Program-made: the position numbers and the translations under genes
Notes under the pieces: generated by a model
What the model was told of the DNA's origin: nothing
Database searches by the model: none
What the model saw: the letters and a program-made list of their open reading frames with translations, nothing else
In this document: one piece after another, positions 1 through 11,430 of the stretch
How the letters are laid out: the number at the start of each line of letters is the position of its first letter
How positions within the stretch are numbered: position 1 is the stretch's first letter
NCBI GenBank assembly: GCA_021234155.1
Contig: JAJEKV010000008.1
Span: 15,305,294 to 15,369,293, forward strand
DNA: 64,000 nucleotides
DNA from: Isoetes taiwanensis
Lineage: Eukaryota > Streptophyta > Lycopodiopsida > Isoetales > Isoetaceae
Reading direction: 5' to 3'

Positions 1-1360
1 AAAACTGTTGCAGAGGAAAAGCCCGGGTGATCAAGGTACTACTGCAAAGCTGTTGTTGGGGACGAGTGCATTATACAGTCCCCCTCCCCTACATGGTGCT
101 ATCCTAGCCCTTCATTTCAAACATGGACGGCCAGATATCAGCCACGTAGGCGAGGGGGGCTGCATAATGCACTCTACCCCTGTTGTTGATGGGGAGGCAA
201 GGATATTGCCCGTTGTTTTATAAATCCAAGTTGAGAAATGGTGGATCTCCACTGAAGGCCCCAACTACTATTTAGTCTGGCGAATCCACAAACTGAGGCT
301 CAAGGCTGAGATTTGAGCTCAGTTTCTGTTGTCGATAGGTTATTTTTGATAGCAGCGACGGTGGGAAGGCTTCTTCATTTTAGTCTTCTGCTCCAAGTAA
401 ATCCGTTATTGCCTTTTCTGTGTTATTTGGACAGGCCCCCATTGCTTTTCTCCTGTGTTGATTGTTGATTATTGTAAGGCGTCCAATCCACATAGTTTTG
501 TTCTTCACTTAATGTATTCGTAGATCATGTGGAGACAGTGTTAGAGGCATGTAACTAGAGAGTAGCGCTAGTTGGGGCTTTGAAATTATTTCTGTACGGT
601 GATAGTCGGCTATAGGATTGGAGTTGACATCATCAAACGACATGCAAGATGTACTAGAAGGGAATTGGATTAGGTCGAAATCACCCAAAGGGATAAGAGA
701 GATTAAAGACTGTGGCTGCCATATAAAATTCGTCCCAGCCAGAATCAAATCCCTGAGATGACCTGAAAAAGTCAATTTGCCTGAAGGAATTATACTTGAG
801 TTGGGAATGGCGAATTTTGCCATACTTGGGCTTGGGATTAAAAAAAATAGAATAGCTTTGATCGGCCAGAATAAGGCTGCAGGTCAATGATGCTACGGCA
901 AAATAGCATCCAGAACTAGTCAAAATCTAGGCCAAGAGAGATGATTTGCTGTGAAATGTCTTTGCTAGACTGAATGTGTGGAAATTGGAGGCTGAACGTC
1001 TCCGTCCTTGTGGCTATTTTGCAGAGACCTAAGAAGATCAACCAACCCGATTTGGACTTGGAATTTTGTTAAAAAATAATAAATAAAAATAACAATATAA
1101 TATTGGGGAGTTAGCAATGTTATATATGGGCATTTGAATTTTCCACAGAATTTTGTTATTAATGAAACTATGGGTGATTCTAGGCAAAGGAAGATGCTTT
1201 AGAATTTGAGGTGCAGGTTTGAGTACGTAGTCGAAGTATTACTGATGTAGATGTATATTGGGTTGTAGTGAAATTATGCTTGAATACCTATCAACATGGT
1301 TCTCATGTTGCTCAAATGATTCATAATCAGTTACTCGTCTTCCCAATACTCGTTTCATAG
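1..1360. other. Intergenic, no gene recognised
   Basis: I see no supported gene here. The longest open frame is a 104-codon ATG frame on the minus strand (823-509) with no recognisable domain and no convincing splice context. Base composition is AT-rich and there are no long repeats within the stretch. Confidence 0.5.
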
Positions 1361-1367
1361 GAAAGAG

Positions 1368-1413
1368 AAATGTTCGTGGCAGCCTTAGTCGCCGCAATAA
1401 ATTTCTTGTAGTA
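1368..1413 (+). mobile_element. Decayed Helitron-like 3' end
   Basis: This stretch matches 45786-45832 over about 45 bases, starting at AGAGAAATGTTC and running to AATAAATTTCTTGT. In the better copy a GC-rich hairpin is followed after 10 nt by CTAG-T. Here the hairpin arms are mismatched and CTAG reads CTTG. Homology between the two copies stops upstream of the last 45 bases, as expected for Helitrons, whose termini are conserved while interiors vary. The call rests on the other copy; this one is a degenerate relative. Confidence 0.35.
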
Positions 1414-1439
1414 ATAACTATATATTTAAGAAAAAGATG

Positions 1440-1490
1440 GCAAAAGTATGCTGGTGGGTATCAAAAGCATGCATCCAGATGTATGCTTAT
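1440..1490 (+). repeat. Single terminus of a MITE also seen at 40897-41136
   Basis: The segment CAAAAGTATGCTGGTGGGTA followed by TCAAAAGC recurs as both inverted ends of the small element at 40897-41136. Only one end is found here, so this is a truncated or solo terminus. No target duplication can be assigned. Confidence 0.4.
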
Positions 1491-1621
1491 AGCAGGGTTT
1501 TAGCCCGCTTAAAGCACCCCTGCCTTTTCTTAATTTGGGTGCTGGCGGGTGTAACCGCCCGTCATTTTTTCGACGCCCTTCATGTACTCACATGTCCACC
1601 TTAGCAACGAACCGTTAGGAA

Positions 1622-2364
1622 ATGATAAAGGGATTTTGGCTGGATTTTCGCGCGAGTGGTGGTACGTTGCAAATTCGAGCCCCGAAATACTTCGAGCTCA
1701 TGGTCCACTCCCTCCAATTCACTTATTCTCCCTCTGTCAAGAAATTCATGGCACTCCCCAATATCGGCCTGGAGGCAATCACACATTTAGCATTGGATTT
1801 TTGGCCAGACGAATTCCAATACACTGTTCCAGATTTGTTGGATCTCACTGAAACACAGGAGATATCGCAGTGAAGATCCAGTTTCCTCTGCAATTTACAA
1901 AAAAATGGATGCACAGAGAAAGAAAGATGCTAGATTACGAAATAAGATGAAAAACAACAGTGGTTGAACGGGAAGATCTGGGCATCAGACGCAGGCAACA
2001 AATAGCCAAGCTTACAATTAATTACTTCAACAAGCTTATCAAGAAGCATTCATCCGAAATCAAGGCCAATGTAATGAAGAGGGTGGTTCATCACCACGAA
2101 ATGGAAATATCAGAACCTAGAATTTTCCCAAATCCAAAAGAGTGCAAGGCAGCAGGGGTGCTGCTCAACAACTTGAAACAGACAATGGTAGCCACAAAGA
2201 GGCAAAGGAACCATGATATTTGGAGAGCCAAAACCTCGACACTGGTGATGGCTTCGTTCCACAAAATCGAGATGCAATTCCACTATGGCAGGGCTATTAG
2301 GTACATCTATTTCTTAATTTCATGTCTGTGCTTCTTTATGCTTTCAAGCGCTTGTATTTGCTGA
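1622..2364 (+). other. Unidentified open frames, possible gene remnant
   Basis: Two open stretches lie on the plus strand: an 83-codon frame at 1622-1873 and a 134-codon frame at 1960-2364. The second is basic (RRRQQ, KRQRN) and runs to a possible splice donor (AGG|GTACAT near 2301). It then continues into vector-like hydrophobic noise. Its nominal first codon is GTG, so no ATG start is supported. I recognise no family. It could be a decayed gene exon or a transposon accessory fragment. Confidence 0.2.
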
Positions 2365-2450
2365 GTGCTGTTGGCTGGGAGAGTTTCATTGAATAATGTG
2401 CAATATTTTTTATGATAGGTTCCAAAAGGATAACAATTGTAACTGCTGCA

Positions 2451-2700
2451 TTAAGAAAATCGGAAGTCATCCTTAGAAATGGTCTGTGGTCTAACTTCTA
2501 AAGGAGTTTGAGCTGTGATTCTCTCACCCCTGCTTGCAAACAAAGCGTTACAGAATTCTGGAAACAGAATAGCAGTGTCTCTCCTTGCAAGAAGGATATT
2601 GTGAACACTGTTGGAGACTCGAGCTTCCAAATTTCTTATCCCTTGCACCTTATGGAGGTCACGCAGGCATAAGTTTCCATACAAAAACTCCTTGCAATTC
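2451..2700 (-). other. Open frame downstream of Harbinger remnant, unidentified
   Basis: An open minus-strand frame of about 80 codons ends at 2451. It reads through YGNLCLRDLHKVQG and a Ser/Arg-containing middle, and ends in KDDFRFS. I see no Harbinger catalytic motif in it. It may be an exon of an older gene or part of the same transposon, and I assign no function. Confidence 0.2.
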
Positions 2701-2734
2701 TTAAAATGGTCACTTTATACATAGATCATGCACA

Positions 2735-3190
2735 CGAAAATTTATTGCTTCACACACTTCAGAAATTGCTCTTTGAGCAGTTGTGTTATCCATACTATAT
2801 TGATCTGCAACTTCTCTAATTGTATTTCATGTACATAATCTATATAAGGCAATGCACAATCTCTTTTCTACTGTAATTGCTGCATGCATCTGTATGTCTA
2901 CAAGAAGTAAACATGGCCCTAAATGCTGGCATAGATAGTTGAATGTAGGCCTTGACATACAAAGCCTTTTCTTGAACATGGCATTTGAATAAGAATGTAA
3001 TAGAAGTACTTTCCATAAATGTGGACGGCCTGCTATAACTCCAAATACTTGGCCTCTTCCTATATCGCCTTCCATCTGCACGATCAACCATTTGGTTGCA
3101 TACGTTCTTCCAGTATTCTAGACATAGGCGTCCAAAAGCAAATGATGAATTTTCAATAAAGTTACATGATCTGATAGTACATAAGTATCG
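2735..3190 (-). pseudogene. PIF/Harbinger-like transposase, N-terminal remnant
   Basis: Read on the minus strand, the sequence gives SRPTFNYLCQHLGP, then VEKRLCIALYRLCT, a stop in place of Trp, and then TIREVADQYSMDNTTAQRAI followed by SEVCEAI. This order is typical of the N-terminal helix-turn-helix part of PIF/Harbinger (DDE_Tnp_4) transposases: an MSR-type motif, a 'VEKRVAIALWRL' block, a 'S-REVA--FGVS-ST' helix, then a 'V-EVC-AI' helix. At least one stop and a frame change break it. The catalytic DDE half is not visible downstream (below 2735). The Myb-like partner ORF lies just upstream in transcription order at 3496-4291, as in real Harbinger elements. The element is dead. Confidence 0.55.
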
Positions 3191-3495
3191 CAAGTTTCAA
3201 TTTCTGATGCTTGTCCATTTACACCTGCTACACAAACAAAAAGAACTTATTAAATACCATACTATTATATTACTAGAGAATACGAAAATTCTCAACACAA
3301 GAGACGTTGACTACTGCCATAAAATTATTGAATAAAAGTTCCATTGACAAGTACTTTTGTCTGTTTTTATGTGAGCCCTTATTCGAGAATAGATTAACAC
3401 AAGTATATCTTGGTACTTTTTGACTAGTTCAGCAAACGATGCATGAAACTCCTTCATGAGTTCAAAATGCCTTTCCTCCCAGTAATCAATTTTCT

Positions 3496-4291
3496 TTAAA
3501 AGCTTTTCACTTCCTTCATTTCCACCAGTAGAGGTGATTTTTTATCCTCACTGTCCCTCTTTTTTCCAATCTGAACTTTTTCCTCAACTTCATCTTCATT
3601 GGAGTCTACGGAAATGGATCCTCCATGGACATTGGCATGATTCTGAACTTTTTCCTCAACTTCATCTTCATTGGAGTCTACGGAAATGGATCCTCCATGG
3701 ACATTGGCACGATTACACATATAGTCATCAATTATATTGTAATGGACAATTTTCTGCTCTATCATTTCCAGATGCGTTATTATGTGCCTTATCCTTGTTG
3801 TAGCTTTTGTACAAGGCAGTCCACTTCTTTCTACATGCCTCTGCATCCTTATCAACATTCGAACATACTCCCATCAGTTTCGTGTACACAACATTCCATA
3901 CATTCACTCTTTGCTTGGGTGGCTTTGAAAACTCGTCTTGCATTTCCCCACGAATATGTATCAAATTGACTGTCCACTGTTCTTCTCATCGAGCATACTT
4001 TCCGGGATAGTCATCTTCTTCTACCTTATAATTTTCCAATTTCAATGTACTGTTAGTGTTGGACTTCATAATACCGTGTTGCTTCTTGGACGGTTTTGAA
4101 TTGTTGACATTAGGCACTGGATTAGAAGCCACGTTCTCAGGATTAAGATTGGCAATACCAGGTTGGTTTGTATCATGGTTTAGGACATGGGGCATTGGCA
4201 ATGGTCCATGAGAGGGTGTGGCCATAGAAGAGAAGCCAAAAACATGCACATGAGATGGAACTTGCTGCATATTATTGTAACGTGCGGGCAT
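3496..4291 (-). pseudogene. Myb/SANT-like DNA-binding ORF of a Harbinger-type element
   Basis: Minus-strand frames between 4291 and 3496 together encode a protein like the second ORF of PIF/Harbinger transposons. In order they give a Pro/Asn/His-rich N-terminus (PSHVHVFGFSSM, SKPSKKQHGIMKS), a trihelix/Myb-like block (NVWNVVYTKLMGVCSNVDKD then CRKKWTALYKSYNKDKAHNN and SGNDR), and an acidic tail (EDEVEEKVQ). The Trp-containing 'C--KW--L---Y---KD----SGNDR' pattern is the hallmark of this family. The frame is broken at least twice, near 3730 and 3985. The acidic tail contains a perfect-period 72-bp (24-codon) duplication at 3571-3714. It sits immediately 5' of the transposase remnant on the same strand, so the two probably belong to one decayed element. 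Confidence 0.5.
3571..3714. repeat. 72-bp tandem duplication, in frame
   Basis: The 72-base unit starting CTGAACTTTTTCCTCAACTT occurs twice in a row, at 3571-3642 and 3643-3714, with almost no differences. On the minus strand it encodes a repeated 24-residue acidic segment (ANVHGGSISVDSNEDEVEEK core). Confidence 0.9.
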
Positions 4292-4379
4292 GGGTAGCTG
4301 TGACCGTCAGCTCATGAGCTTTTGCAGACGAAGATGACCACTTTGTGGTGGCACATCAAATGTGGAGGACATCAATCGG

Positions 4380-4845
4380 GACTCTTGTGTAGCCATTACA
4401 AATTCTACTAGTATATCCATCTATAAATGTGAATGCATAAAGAAGAATGTCTTATACGTATACACATGATTAAAATACTTAATTCTGCTGGGAAAGACAA
4501 ATGATATGCCCATTGCAATTGAATTAAAGTAAAAAGACTTGAAGCATAGATAAATAGATAGATAAATAGAGAATACTAACAATGATAACAATTGAGAATG
4601 TCTATAACTTGCCTTGCTTCAAGGAATATCAGGTATGGATAGTAGCCTTCTCCAAAACCTTATAAAGTGGTTGTAAACAATTTGCAAAGCAAAAAAAAAA
4701 TTGGATTAAAAGAATCCACGAATTGTAGGACAAATCATGACAGAAGCATGCATTCCTATTAAGTATAAAAATGTTTGTAGAAAAGTGATTGACTACGTAA
4801 GAGCAATCAATGGGAAATCATGTTTTGACATTGTGATTTAAGCAT
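4380..4845. other. AT-rich intergenic, nothing recognised
   Basis: I see only AT-rich sequence with a short GATA-type simple repeat (ATAGATAGATAAATAGA near 4553) and a poly(A) run near 4690. Confidence 0.5.
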
Positions 4846-4847
4846 TT

Positions 4848-5060
4848 TATATAAAGATAAAGATAAAGACAAAGACAAAGATAAAGACAAAGATAAAGAT
4901 AAAGATAAACTTTTTATCGTCCAGAGAACCCAGTCGGCTTATGGGACCCAAACAAAACGGGGGGCATAAGGCCAAACCAAAACTGGGGGGCAAACCCCCA
5001 TCATAAGAATCTTGCAAAATACTGCTCCAAATCTCTGATAATCATTAAGAACATGTCCCA
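4848..5060 (-). mobile_element. 5'-truncated LINE 3' end with (GATAAA)n tail
   Basis: The sequence TTTTTATCGTCCAGAGAACC followed by CAGTCGGCTTATGGGACCCA is the same conserved 3' end seen at 15490, 40770, 43845 and 63965. On the minus strand the element runs right to left and ends in a microsatellite, here (GATAAA/GACAAA)n at 4850-4909. The rest of the element is missing, as expected from 5' truncation during target-primed reverse transcription. The inner boundary is approximate. Confidence 0.6.
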
Positions 5061-5462
5061 AAAGTCTGAAGATTGCCCAAATGCCATAACCATTTGTTAG
5101 AAGGAAAACATGGAGGATTTAATAAAGAAAGAAGAAGAAGACTATTACCTATCCAAGATGCCTACATGATGAAGAGCAGAATGCACTAATGCATTGTAGA
5201 CCTGCAACAATGTCGGATTTTATGCTTAGCGCAGAGAGGCAAAGATTGGCACCAAAAAAAAATTGGCGGGTAGCCCAAGGTAAGGGCACATGGCGATATG
5301 TTATGCCTGGATGTTGCAGATCGCTATATTTCCAGGGGAAACCCCATGACAATTGTGAAGGAGCTCGGTAGTGAAGGAGCTCAGTAGTGCCATCTCGGCG
5401 TCCAAATCGATGGCAATACAAGTAAAATGGAATCGTCAGAATCATGGATTGACTTTTTGTAT

Positions 5463-5573
5463 ACAGGAATGCCCGTTTAGGGGACATTCCTGAGATGGAA
5501 ACAGGGCGATGCGCGGAGCGCGGAGCCCTGTTGACATCTCAGGAATGTCGCTTAAACAGACATTCTTGTAACG
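5463..5573. repeat. Imperfect long palindrome (foldback)
   Basis: The left arm CAGGAATGCCCGTTTAGGGG-ACATTCCTGAGATG pairs with the right arm CATCTCAGGAATGTCGCTTA-AACAGACATTCTTG, and both are extended inward by CAGGGC/GCCCTG. The apex contains GATGCGCGGAGCGCGGA. Related AGAATGTC-YCCTAA motifs recur at 5759-5791 and at 45520-45552, suggesting termini of a small foldback family. Confidence 0.6.
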
Positions 5574-5839
5574 TGGAAAAGACTTAGGAGGCATTCTGAT
5601 GCAAGTAAAAAGCTTAAGAATGTTGGGTATGCATGGTAAACAAGCAGTAGAAATGCAGCAGCCATCGTAGAAGTTCTGGTCCTTGATCAAGTTTTTTTTT
5701 TACTAACATTCTTTGTTTGAAATAGTGCCACGTGGCACAACGTTACTGGTGGACGCAGCAGAATGTCTCCTAACCAGCAGAATGTCTCCTAAGTATTTTT
5801 TACGTTATTGGCTCCGCGTTAACTTCCGACACTTAAATA

Positions 5840-8800
5840 GCTATAATGGAATGGCCCTTAGTACTTGTAGGAAATATTTACTTGCAGCATAATATTAGGG
5901 TCTGCGGCAACCATATTTTTGTCAGGCTGACTGAGTAGTCTAATGATTTGCAAGGGTTTTAATGTTGGTAGATAGATGCACATGTTAGTCACTTTATGGG
6001 AAATAAGACCCTACAAAATAAGACTTCCAGTAGTTAATGGTTCTAGATTAACTATACTAAGAGGAGCATTGTTATGAGGAACGTTATAATATGATTAAGA
6101 ATGGTAGATATTCGGCCACCATTCTGCAATGGATTGGTGCAACACGTGGCATCATCAAAAAGCGTGATGGCAACCCACCCAAATACCATTTATTGTAGGC
6201 TTGGTTTGTTTTCGCTAGACCATAATCTTTTGAGATGTCCCACATCTCCTAGGGCACATATCTTGTCTCCCAAGAGCTTTAGCTTTGAGTTGTCAAGAGG
6301 GTGTTTTAACTATTGCAAATAATAACTATTGTGGAGCATCTTAGAGCAGCCGGACCTTGGTCCAATATCATAATAATTGATTATTTTACCATGGACAACT
6401 TGCATACTTCAATTGCAATTTTAAATTTCAACTAGACTACCAATTGAGCTTGAGAAACGAATGGCACATGTTCATAGTTGCATAGGCAAAAGCACTTGTA
6501 TTTCGCATGCTCTCTAATTACACAAAATTCGTTAACGCTTGCTGACTTGCTTTAGTCTAGTTATTAAGGAAGCAAATGCCGAGTCTCTTACAAAAGAGGC
6601 TCACTTGGTGAGAAAAGTAGAAAGGACAGAACTACATTATATGCATATTATGGGCTTCTTCAATACCATATGCAGATCAGATCATGAAATTGTAAATGAT
6701 TTGAGTTTAAATTATCAATGAATGGGGGCTAAATTGGACTTTCCATGGACAGAAACCGTATGCTAGATTCCAGGGAATGATGGAGGGGACCAAGTCAACG
6801 CATAAGAATGTCAAGAAGGGCAGAAGAAAACGTCTCCAATAAGTGTGGCCCAGAGCAGCCCCCCTTCCGCTTCTTGCCTGCCTGCGCCTGTCTTCTTCTG
6901 CCCATTTTTCTTGCACTGGCCATATTTCAGTTACTCCAGTTTCCATGTGATTTGCCTCTATTTTGGTCAAGCTTTCGCTGCATAACTGACTCCCTCGCTA
7001 CACCAACACGAAACCCCTTCAAACCCAGTTGAGCTTGCTGAAAATTTTGCCTAACAGTTCTAATATGAAAAACAATATACTATAATTAAAAAGCTTTTAT
7101 GTGTCAGTAGGTTGCATACAAGAAAGGGGCATTTGAAGAAAGGCATTTTTTGCATCCTTTGAACAACTGGTAAACACAAAATACCAACTTTGCCCTCCAC
7201 TTGTCCTTGAGACGCATGTACAACTTACCACACTCCTCCTTGGCATTGCTCTTCTTTAGTCTTGATTTGAATTGAATTTGAACTCGACCAGAACCAGTTG
7301 ATCATATATAAAGGCACCTAGCAGGTAGTTTCTCATTTTTTTTCCTGCATGTATGTGATTTCTGCCTGTAACTGGTTGCCATGATAATCAATTTTGGTTT
7401 GCTCTCAAACGTTAGATTTTTTTTTAAGGAAAAGTACATGTGTAAATAAAGTTATTAACAAAACCTAGTTGCCAGTACTGAAGCCTAAAATGAAGTCACT
7501 AGCAAAACCTAGGGCCAATAAACGTTGCCAATAACTTAGTGAAACAATAGACCACATGTAACAAAGGGAAAGAATAAAATGAGAAGTCGTTCTCAACTTG
7601 TTTCACAATCTAGATTAGTAATAGAGCTTCTTGTCCATTATGAATGGTGCGATGAATTTCTCTCCAGGAAAAATATTTATGGATTAAACAAAATGCCATT
7701 TTTTCCTAGCTTATCACTGTCATAGTAGCTGGCAAAGACTACCCTCCTGCAATTGATGGTTTGAGACAGAGCAAAATAAAAAGTAAAGATAAGAAGCATG
7801 AGAGCAGATAAGATGAACAGGCGGAAAAGGGGGGAAAAACCGGTGCAGCAATTAAAGGGTACTGAATATCAGCGGTACAATTTTGTTTGTTAGATCTGAC
7901 CTAGAGGAGCTCAGATGTGTAAGGCTTGACAAATAGAACGCACCACAGTTTGGCCTTATGCAAATGTCATACAGATCTACAGAGTCTGAGATGAGAAGCA
8001 AGTATGAAAAGAAGGTTTTTTCTGCTTACCTTCCTGCTGTAATAGACGCAGCTGCTTGAACGAAGACAAAAGCAAGCTCCAATGCGCACGTCCGACAAAC
8101 CGCCCAAACCCTAACGACAATATTGTCTTTGTGGTCCATTGGATCTTTGAAATAGTATTATTTATTGTAGTATGATAGGGAAAATGTGGCTGGAAAATTG
8201 CAATAAGAGATTCAAGGCATCCCAAGCTCAAAATCTTGAGAGGACCTCTTAAGATATTGACTTGTTGCTCTCCACTTTCTTCATTTGTCTTCTTCAGCTG
8301 GGTCCAGCCATAGTTTTAGGTATATTAGGACATAAACAAAACCTAACATTCATGTTGAAAAACCTATGCTTAGATTTTGTGTGTGCCAAATATAAGATAT
8401 TAAAAAAAAAAATTACTTAATTGACGATTAAAAGACCGTGTACCCTTTTCTAACAAGTATTTAGATGACACTGCGCGATGATGTGGAAGAAAGAGGCTTA
8501 GTTTGCAAGTGAGAAGTGATGACATGGCAAAACAAAGTAGCAAAACACCATCAAACATATTTGTTTTACCATTTACGGGTGATTAGATATATGTCTTCAT
8601 CTGCCAATGCATGTGTTGACATGAAAAGCAACTCTGATTTTCACACTTGCATGATGATGTTGGCAAGAAGCAAATATGAACCTAGTAGACTCGTCTTCTT
8701 GTCAAGTATAGAAACATCTAACATTTGATAGGATGATAATTGGGTTGGTGGGGCCAGTTCTAGAAATGGTTCACGGGCATAAGGATTTTTGTAGTTGCCT

Positions 8801-9340
8801 GTTTCTCTTACTTCTAGTAGATATCATTACATCGTCTTATATCACAACTAAATTTTATTCATAAGCATTAGAAGGTCTTGCATCAGTTGTTAGTTCAAAG
8901 CTGCTGATGTAACTACACATTTGTTCACATAATTTTTCTCGCCATTGTGGATAGTTGAAATGAAATGTCCTTTGCAACCACATTTAGAAAGTCATGCTTG
9001 CGAGAGCGAGATCCATTATGAAAAGTGAGTTTCATCTGTTGCTAGTATTTGAACGTGTTCTGTGAGTTATGGATAAACAACTCATTTTTTTTTTACTAGC
9101 ATGTGTATGTGTTATGAGTAAGCTTTGTGCAAATGACATACAACTTTTCGTGCTCTCAGTGGCAACATGTCAGAACTTATACCCTAATCTTGTACATATT
9201 TGGCAACACTTATTAGAAAATACCAATGGGTGGTGGTTGTCATTGTGATTAAGTAAGCTTTTTGGGCCACTTCTCTATTCTATTCTATTCTATTCTATTT
9301 TATCACAAATAATGTGGATTTGTGTTGCAACTTTGTCTAG
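5840..9340. other. Intergenic, no gene recognised
   Basis: No open frame in this 3.5-kb stretch shows a known domain or consistent splice structure. There is a pentanucleotide microsatellite (TTCTA)n at about 9277-9300, of the same unit seen as a tail at 43803-43838 and 50461-50495. The remainder is AT-rich non-repetitive sequence. Confidence 0.45.
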
Positions 9341-9727
9341 ACTGTAAGTTACAATGGCTTACTTGATAAGACACTGGTTTCTATGGGAAATGATAGATAC
9401 TTGGACATCAAAAACCAGATCAAGGCCATAAAAAATCACATGAAAAAGCCATGGAATTGTGGCATGCAAGGGCAACTCAGATTTCCTTGCTGCAAGAAGG
9501 TAAACCCTATTAGCATGTGGGTGTGTACAATATTTCTTTGACCTCAGGTAACATTTGCAGTCTATGGGTTTTTTGTTTTAGTAAAGAATATCTTTTGCAT
9601 ATCGAACTGAATTGTGGCTATAAATTTCATGTCTTTTGCTTTTCTGTTGTAATTGAGTCCATGCATTTCATAGTTCCTGTTTGTGGTAAATATGTGCCAC
9701 ATTCAACTACTAATTGACCTCAGCCAT

Positions 9728-10735
9728 ATGAGTGAAGAGAAGAAACTGGATGTGGATGTAGAAGAAGAGGGGGCCGAAGAACCTAGTGAGATTGTTGAAG
9801 AATACAAGAAAGAGAAGACCATGAAAAGGAAGAAAAATATTGAATGCTCTTTTGAAGAATCGAAATCTGAAGACCATGTACCTATAAGGAAAATGAGAAA
9901 GAGGACGACAAGGAGTGCATTGAAAAAGAAGGCTGCCAAGGATGTGCCTGATTGTAAGTGCTTTGAAAGTGCTTTTATTTTGTGTTCTTTTGCTTTTAGA
10001 GCTCTTTCATGTCTTTTAGTGTTAATAATGAAGTATCTAAACAAAGTCGTAAGATATTTTTGGCTGATTTTTGACCAAGTTGTGATTTGCAGATTCTAAA
10101 ACTTCTAAGCAAAGTCCTAACCTTGAAAAATTGACCAAGGTAATGTCTATCAAATAAATATACATTCAAAGATCTCATGTGATGAACTTCTTAGATTTAA
10201 CATTGAAGATATGTTATGCAATTTATGATAAAACTTGTTCTTGGATGTTTTTTACATTTGTTGATATTTGCTTTTCATGGCAGAAGATTATAGCAATGAG
10301 CACTTCAAAGGGTGAGAGTGGCTTATTAGATTTAGGGTATTAGTCTTATTAAATTTCCGGTTATTAGTTTGACTAGTGATTTTTTTGGCAGGTTTTACCC
10401 CACCTTTCAAAACAACCTTGATGTCAGATCTCCAAGCAACTGAAAATGTGCAAGTTAATACTGCAACATGTAAGTTTCTTTACTATTTAAATTCATAAGA
10501 TTGTTATTTGAATTCATAAGAATGTAATTTAATAAGATTTGTTCTTGTAGTGTTGCAGGAAGCTCAAGACAGTGTTGAATTGCCTAGAATCCCACAAAGT
10601 CCAGCTGTGCTTGACAGTGCTATTATGATTCCAGCTGTTAAGATGAACACTGAGTCAGATGACATAGCTGAAGAAGAGGAAGGAAATGAAGTGGAGAAGT
10701 ATCTAGACAAGAGATTAAAAAAGGAAGAGAAATGA
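9728..10735 (+). CDS. Predicted 5-exon gene, charged protein of unknown function
   Basis: Five exons join in a single frame with canonical GT-AG introns: 9728-9953, 10093-10139, 10284-10311, 10392-10469 and 10551-10735, giving about 187 aa. All four intron phases are consistent, which is hard to get by chance. The start is the ATG of MSEEKKLDVDVEEEGAEEP. The product is strongly charged: an acidic N-terminus, then a Lys/Arg-rich stretch (KKEKTMKRKKN, KMRKRTTRSALKKKAAK) that looks like a nuclear signal, and an acidic-basic C-terminus ending KYLDKRLKKEEK. No known domain is visible. An open exon-like stretch at about 9350-9499 (ending FPCCKK before a GTAAAC donor) lies upstream but does not join in phase, so it is either 5' sequence or part of a mutated longer gene. 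Convergent transposon-like exons lie at 11.4-13.1 kb, so this could be a transposon accessory gene rather than a host gene. Confidence 0.5.
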
Positions 10736-10869
10736 TTTAATGATAATATGAACTTTTTTTTTGCTATGTCCAATGCTAAATAGTTCATGTTTATGAACTG
10801 AAACTTATGGCATTTTGAGATATGAAATGCTATATTTTGTTATATTTTCAAATCTAACAAAGTTGCCTT

Positions 10870-11200
10870 TTGATGATTGTGTTTAAGTTTACAAGTGTGC
10901 AAGTTTACAACTATGTTTCAATCCAGTTATAATTACAATCAAGTTTACAAGAAACTTTTTTCCCATCTTCACTATAAGTTTCCTACATTCTTTGCTTACA
11001 TTGTTTGAGCTTCAAGTTAACAAGTTTACTACAAGCTGCCTACATTGTTTTTTCAGTTTAAAACCTTCAAAAGTTTACAAGTTTACATACTTACATTGCT
11101 TCATATTTACATTCTTACACCTCAGTGTACATTGTTACATTTGTGAATGAATGAATAATAGGTGAATGTGAATGTGAATGAATGAGTAGTGAGTCATTTT
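10870..11200. repeat. AAGTTTACAA-type degenerate repeat cluster
   Basis: Variants of AAGTTTACAAG and TTACATT recur many times between 10880 and 11130 (for example near 10885, 10899, 10939, 11071 and 11079), followed by a GTGAATGTGAATGAATGA simple repeat near 11160-11190. Spacing is irregular. Short repeated motifs next to transposon-like ORFs can be subterminal binding sites, but no terminal inverted repeat was found. Confidence 0.35.
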
Positions 11201-11430
11201 ATTATTTTTTGCTAGTTTATTTCCACCTTGTTTCTTTCCTATTTTCTGCTTGTTTAATGAGTTGTTTGCCTTTTACTTTTTTATGCTAAGTAACTTCATT
11301 GCTGGATGCTTTTTACCTGCCGACTTGTTCACTGACTTTTTTGGTCCTTGTTGTTTGGTGCTAGCTTACTGCTGCTAGCAACATCACATTGCGCAAGGAC
11401 AACATACTATGCTTGTAGACTTTCCAGAAT

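Noticed and set aside
9350-9499. Exon-like open stretch as exon 1 of the 9.7-kb gene
   Set aside because: It ends in phase 0 at a good donor, but joining it to the next acceptor creates an immediate stop. It is kept only as a comment.
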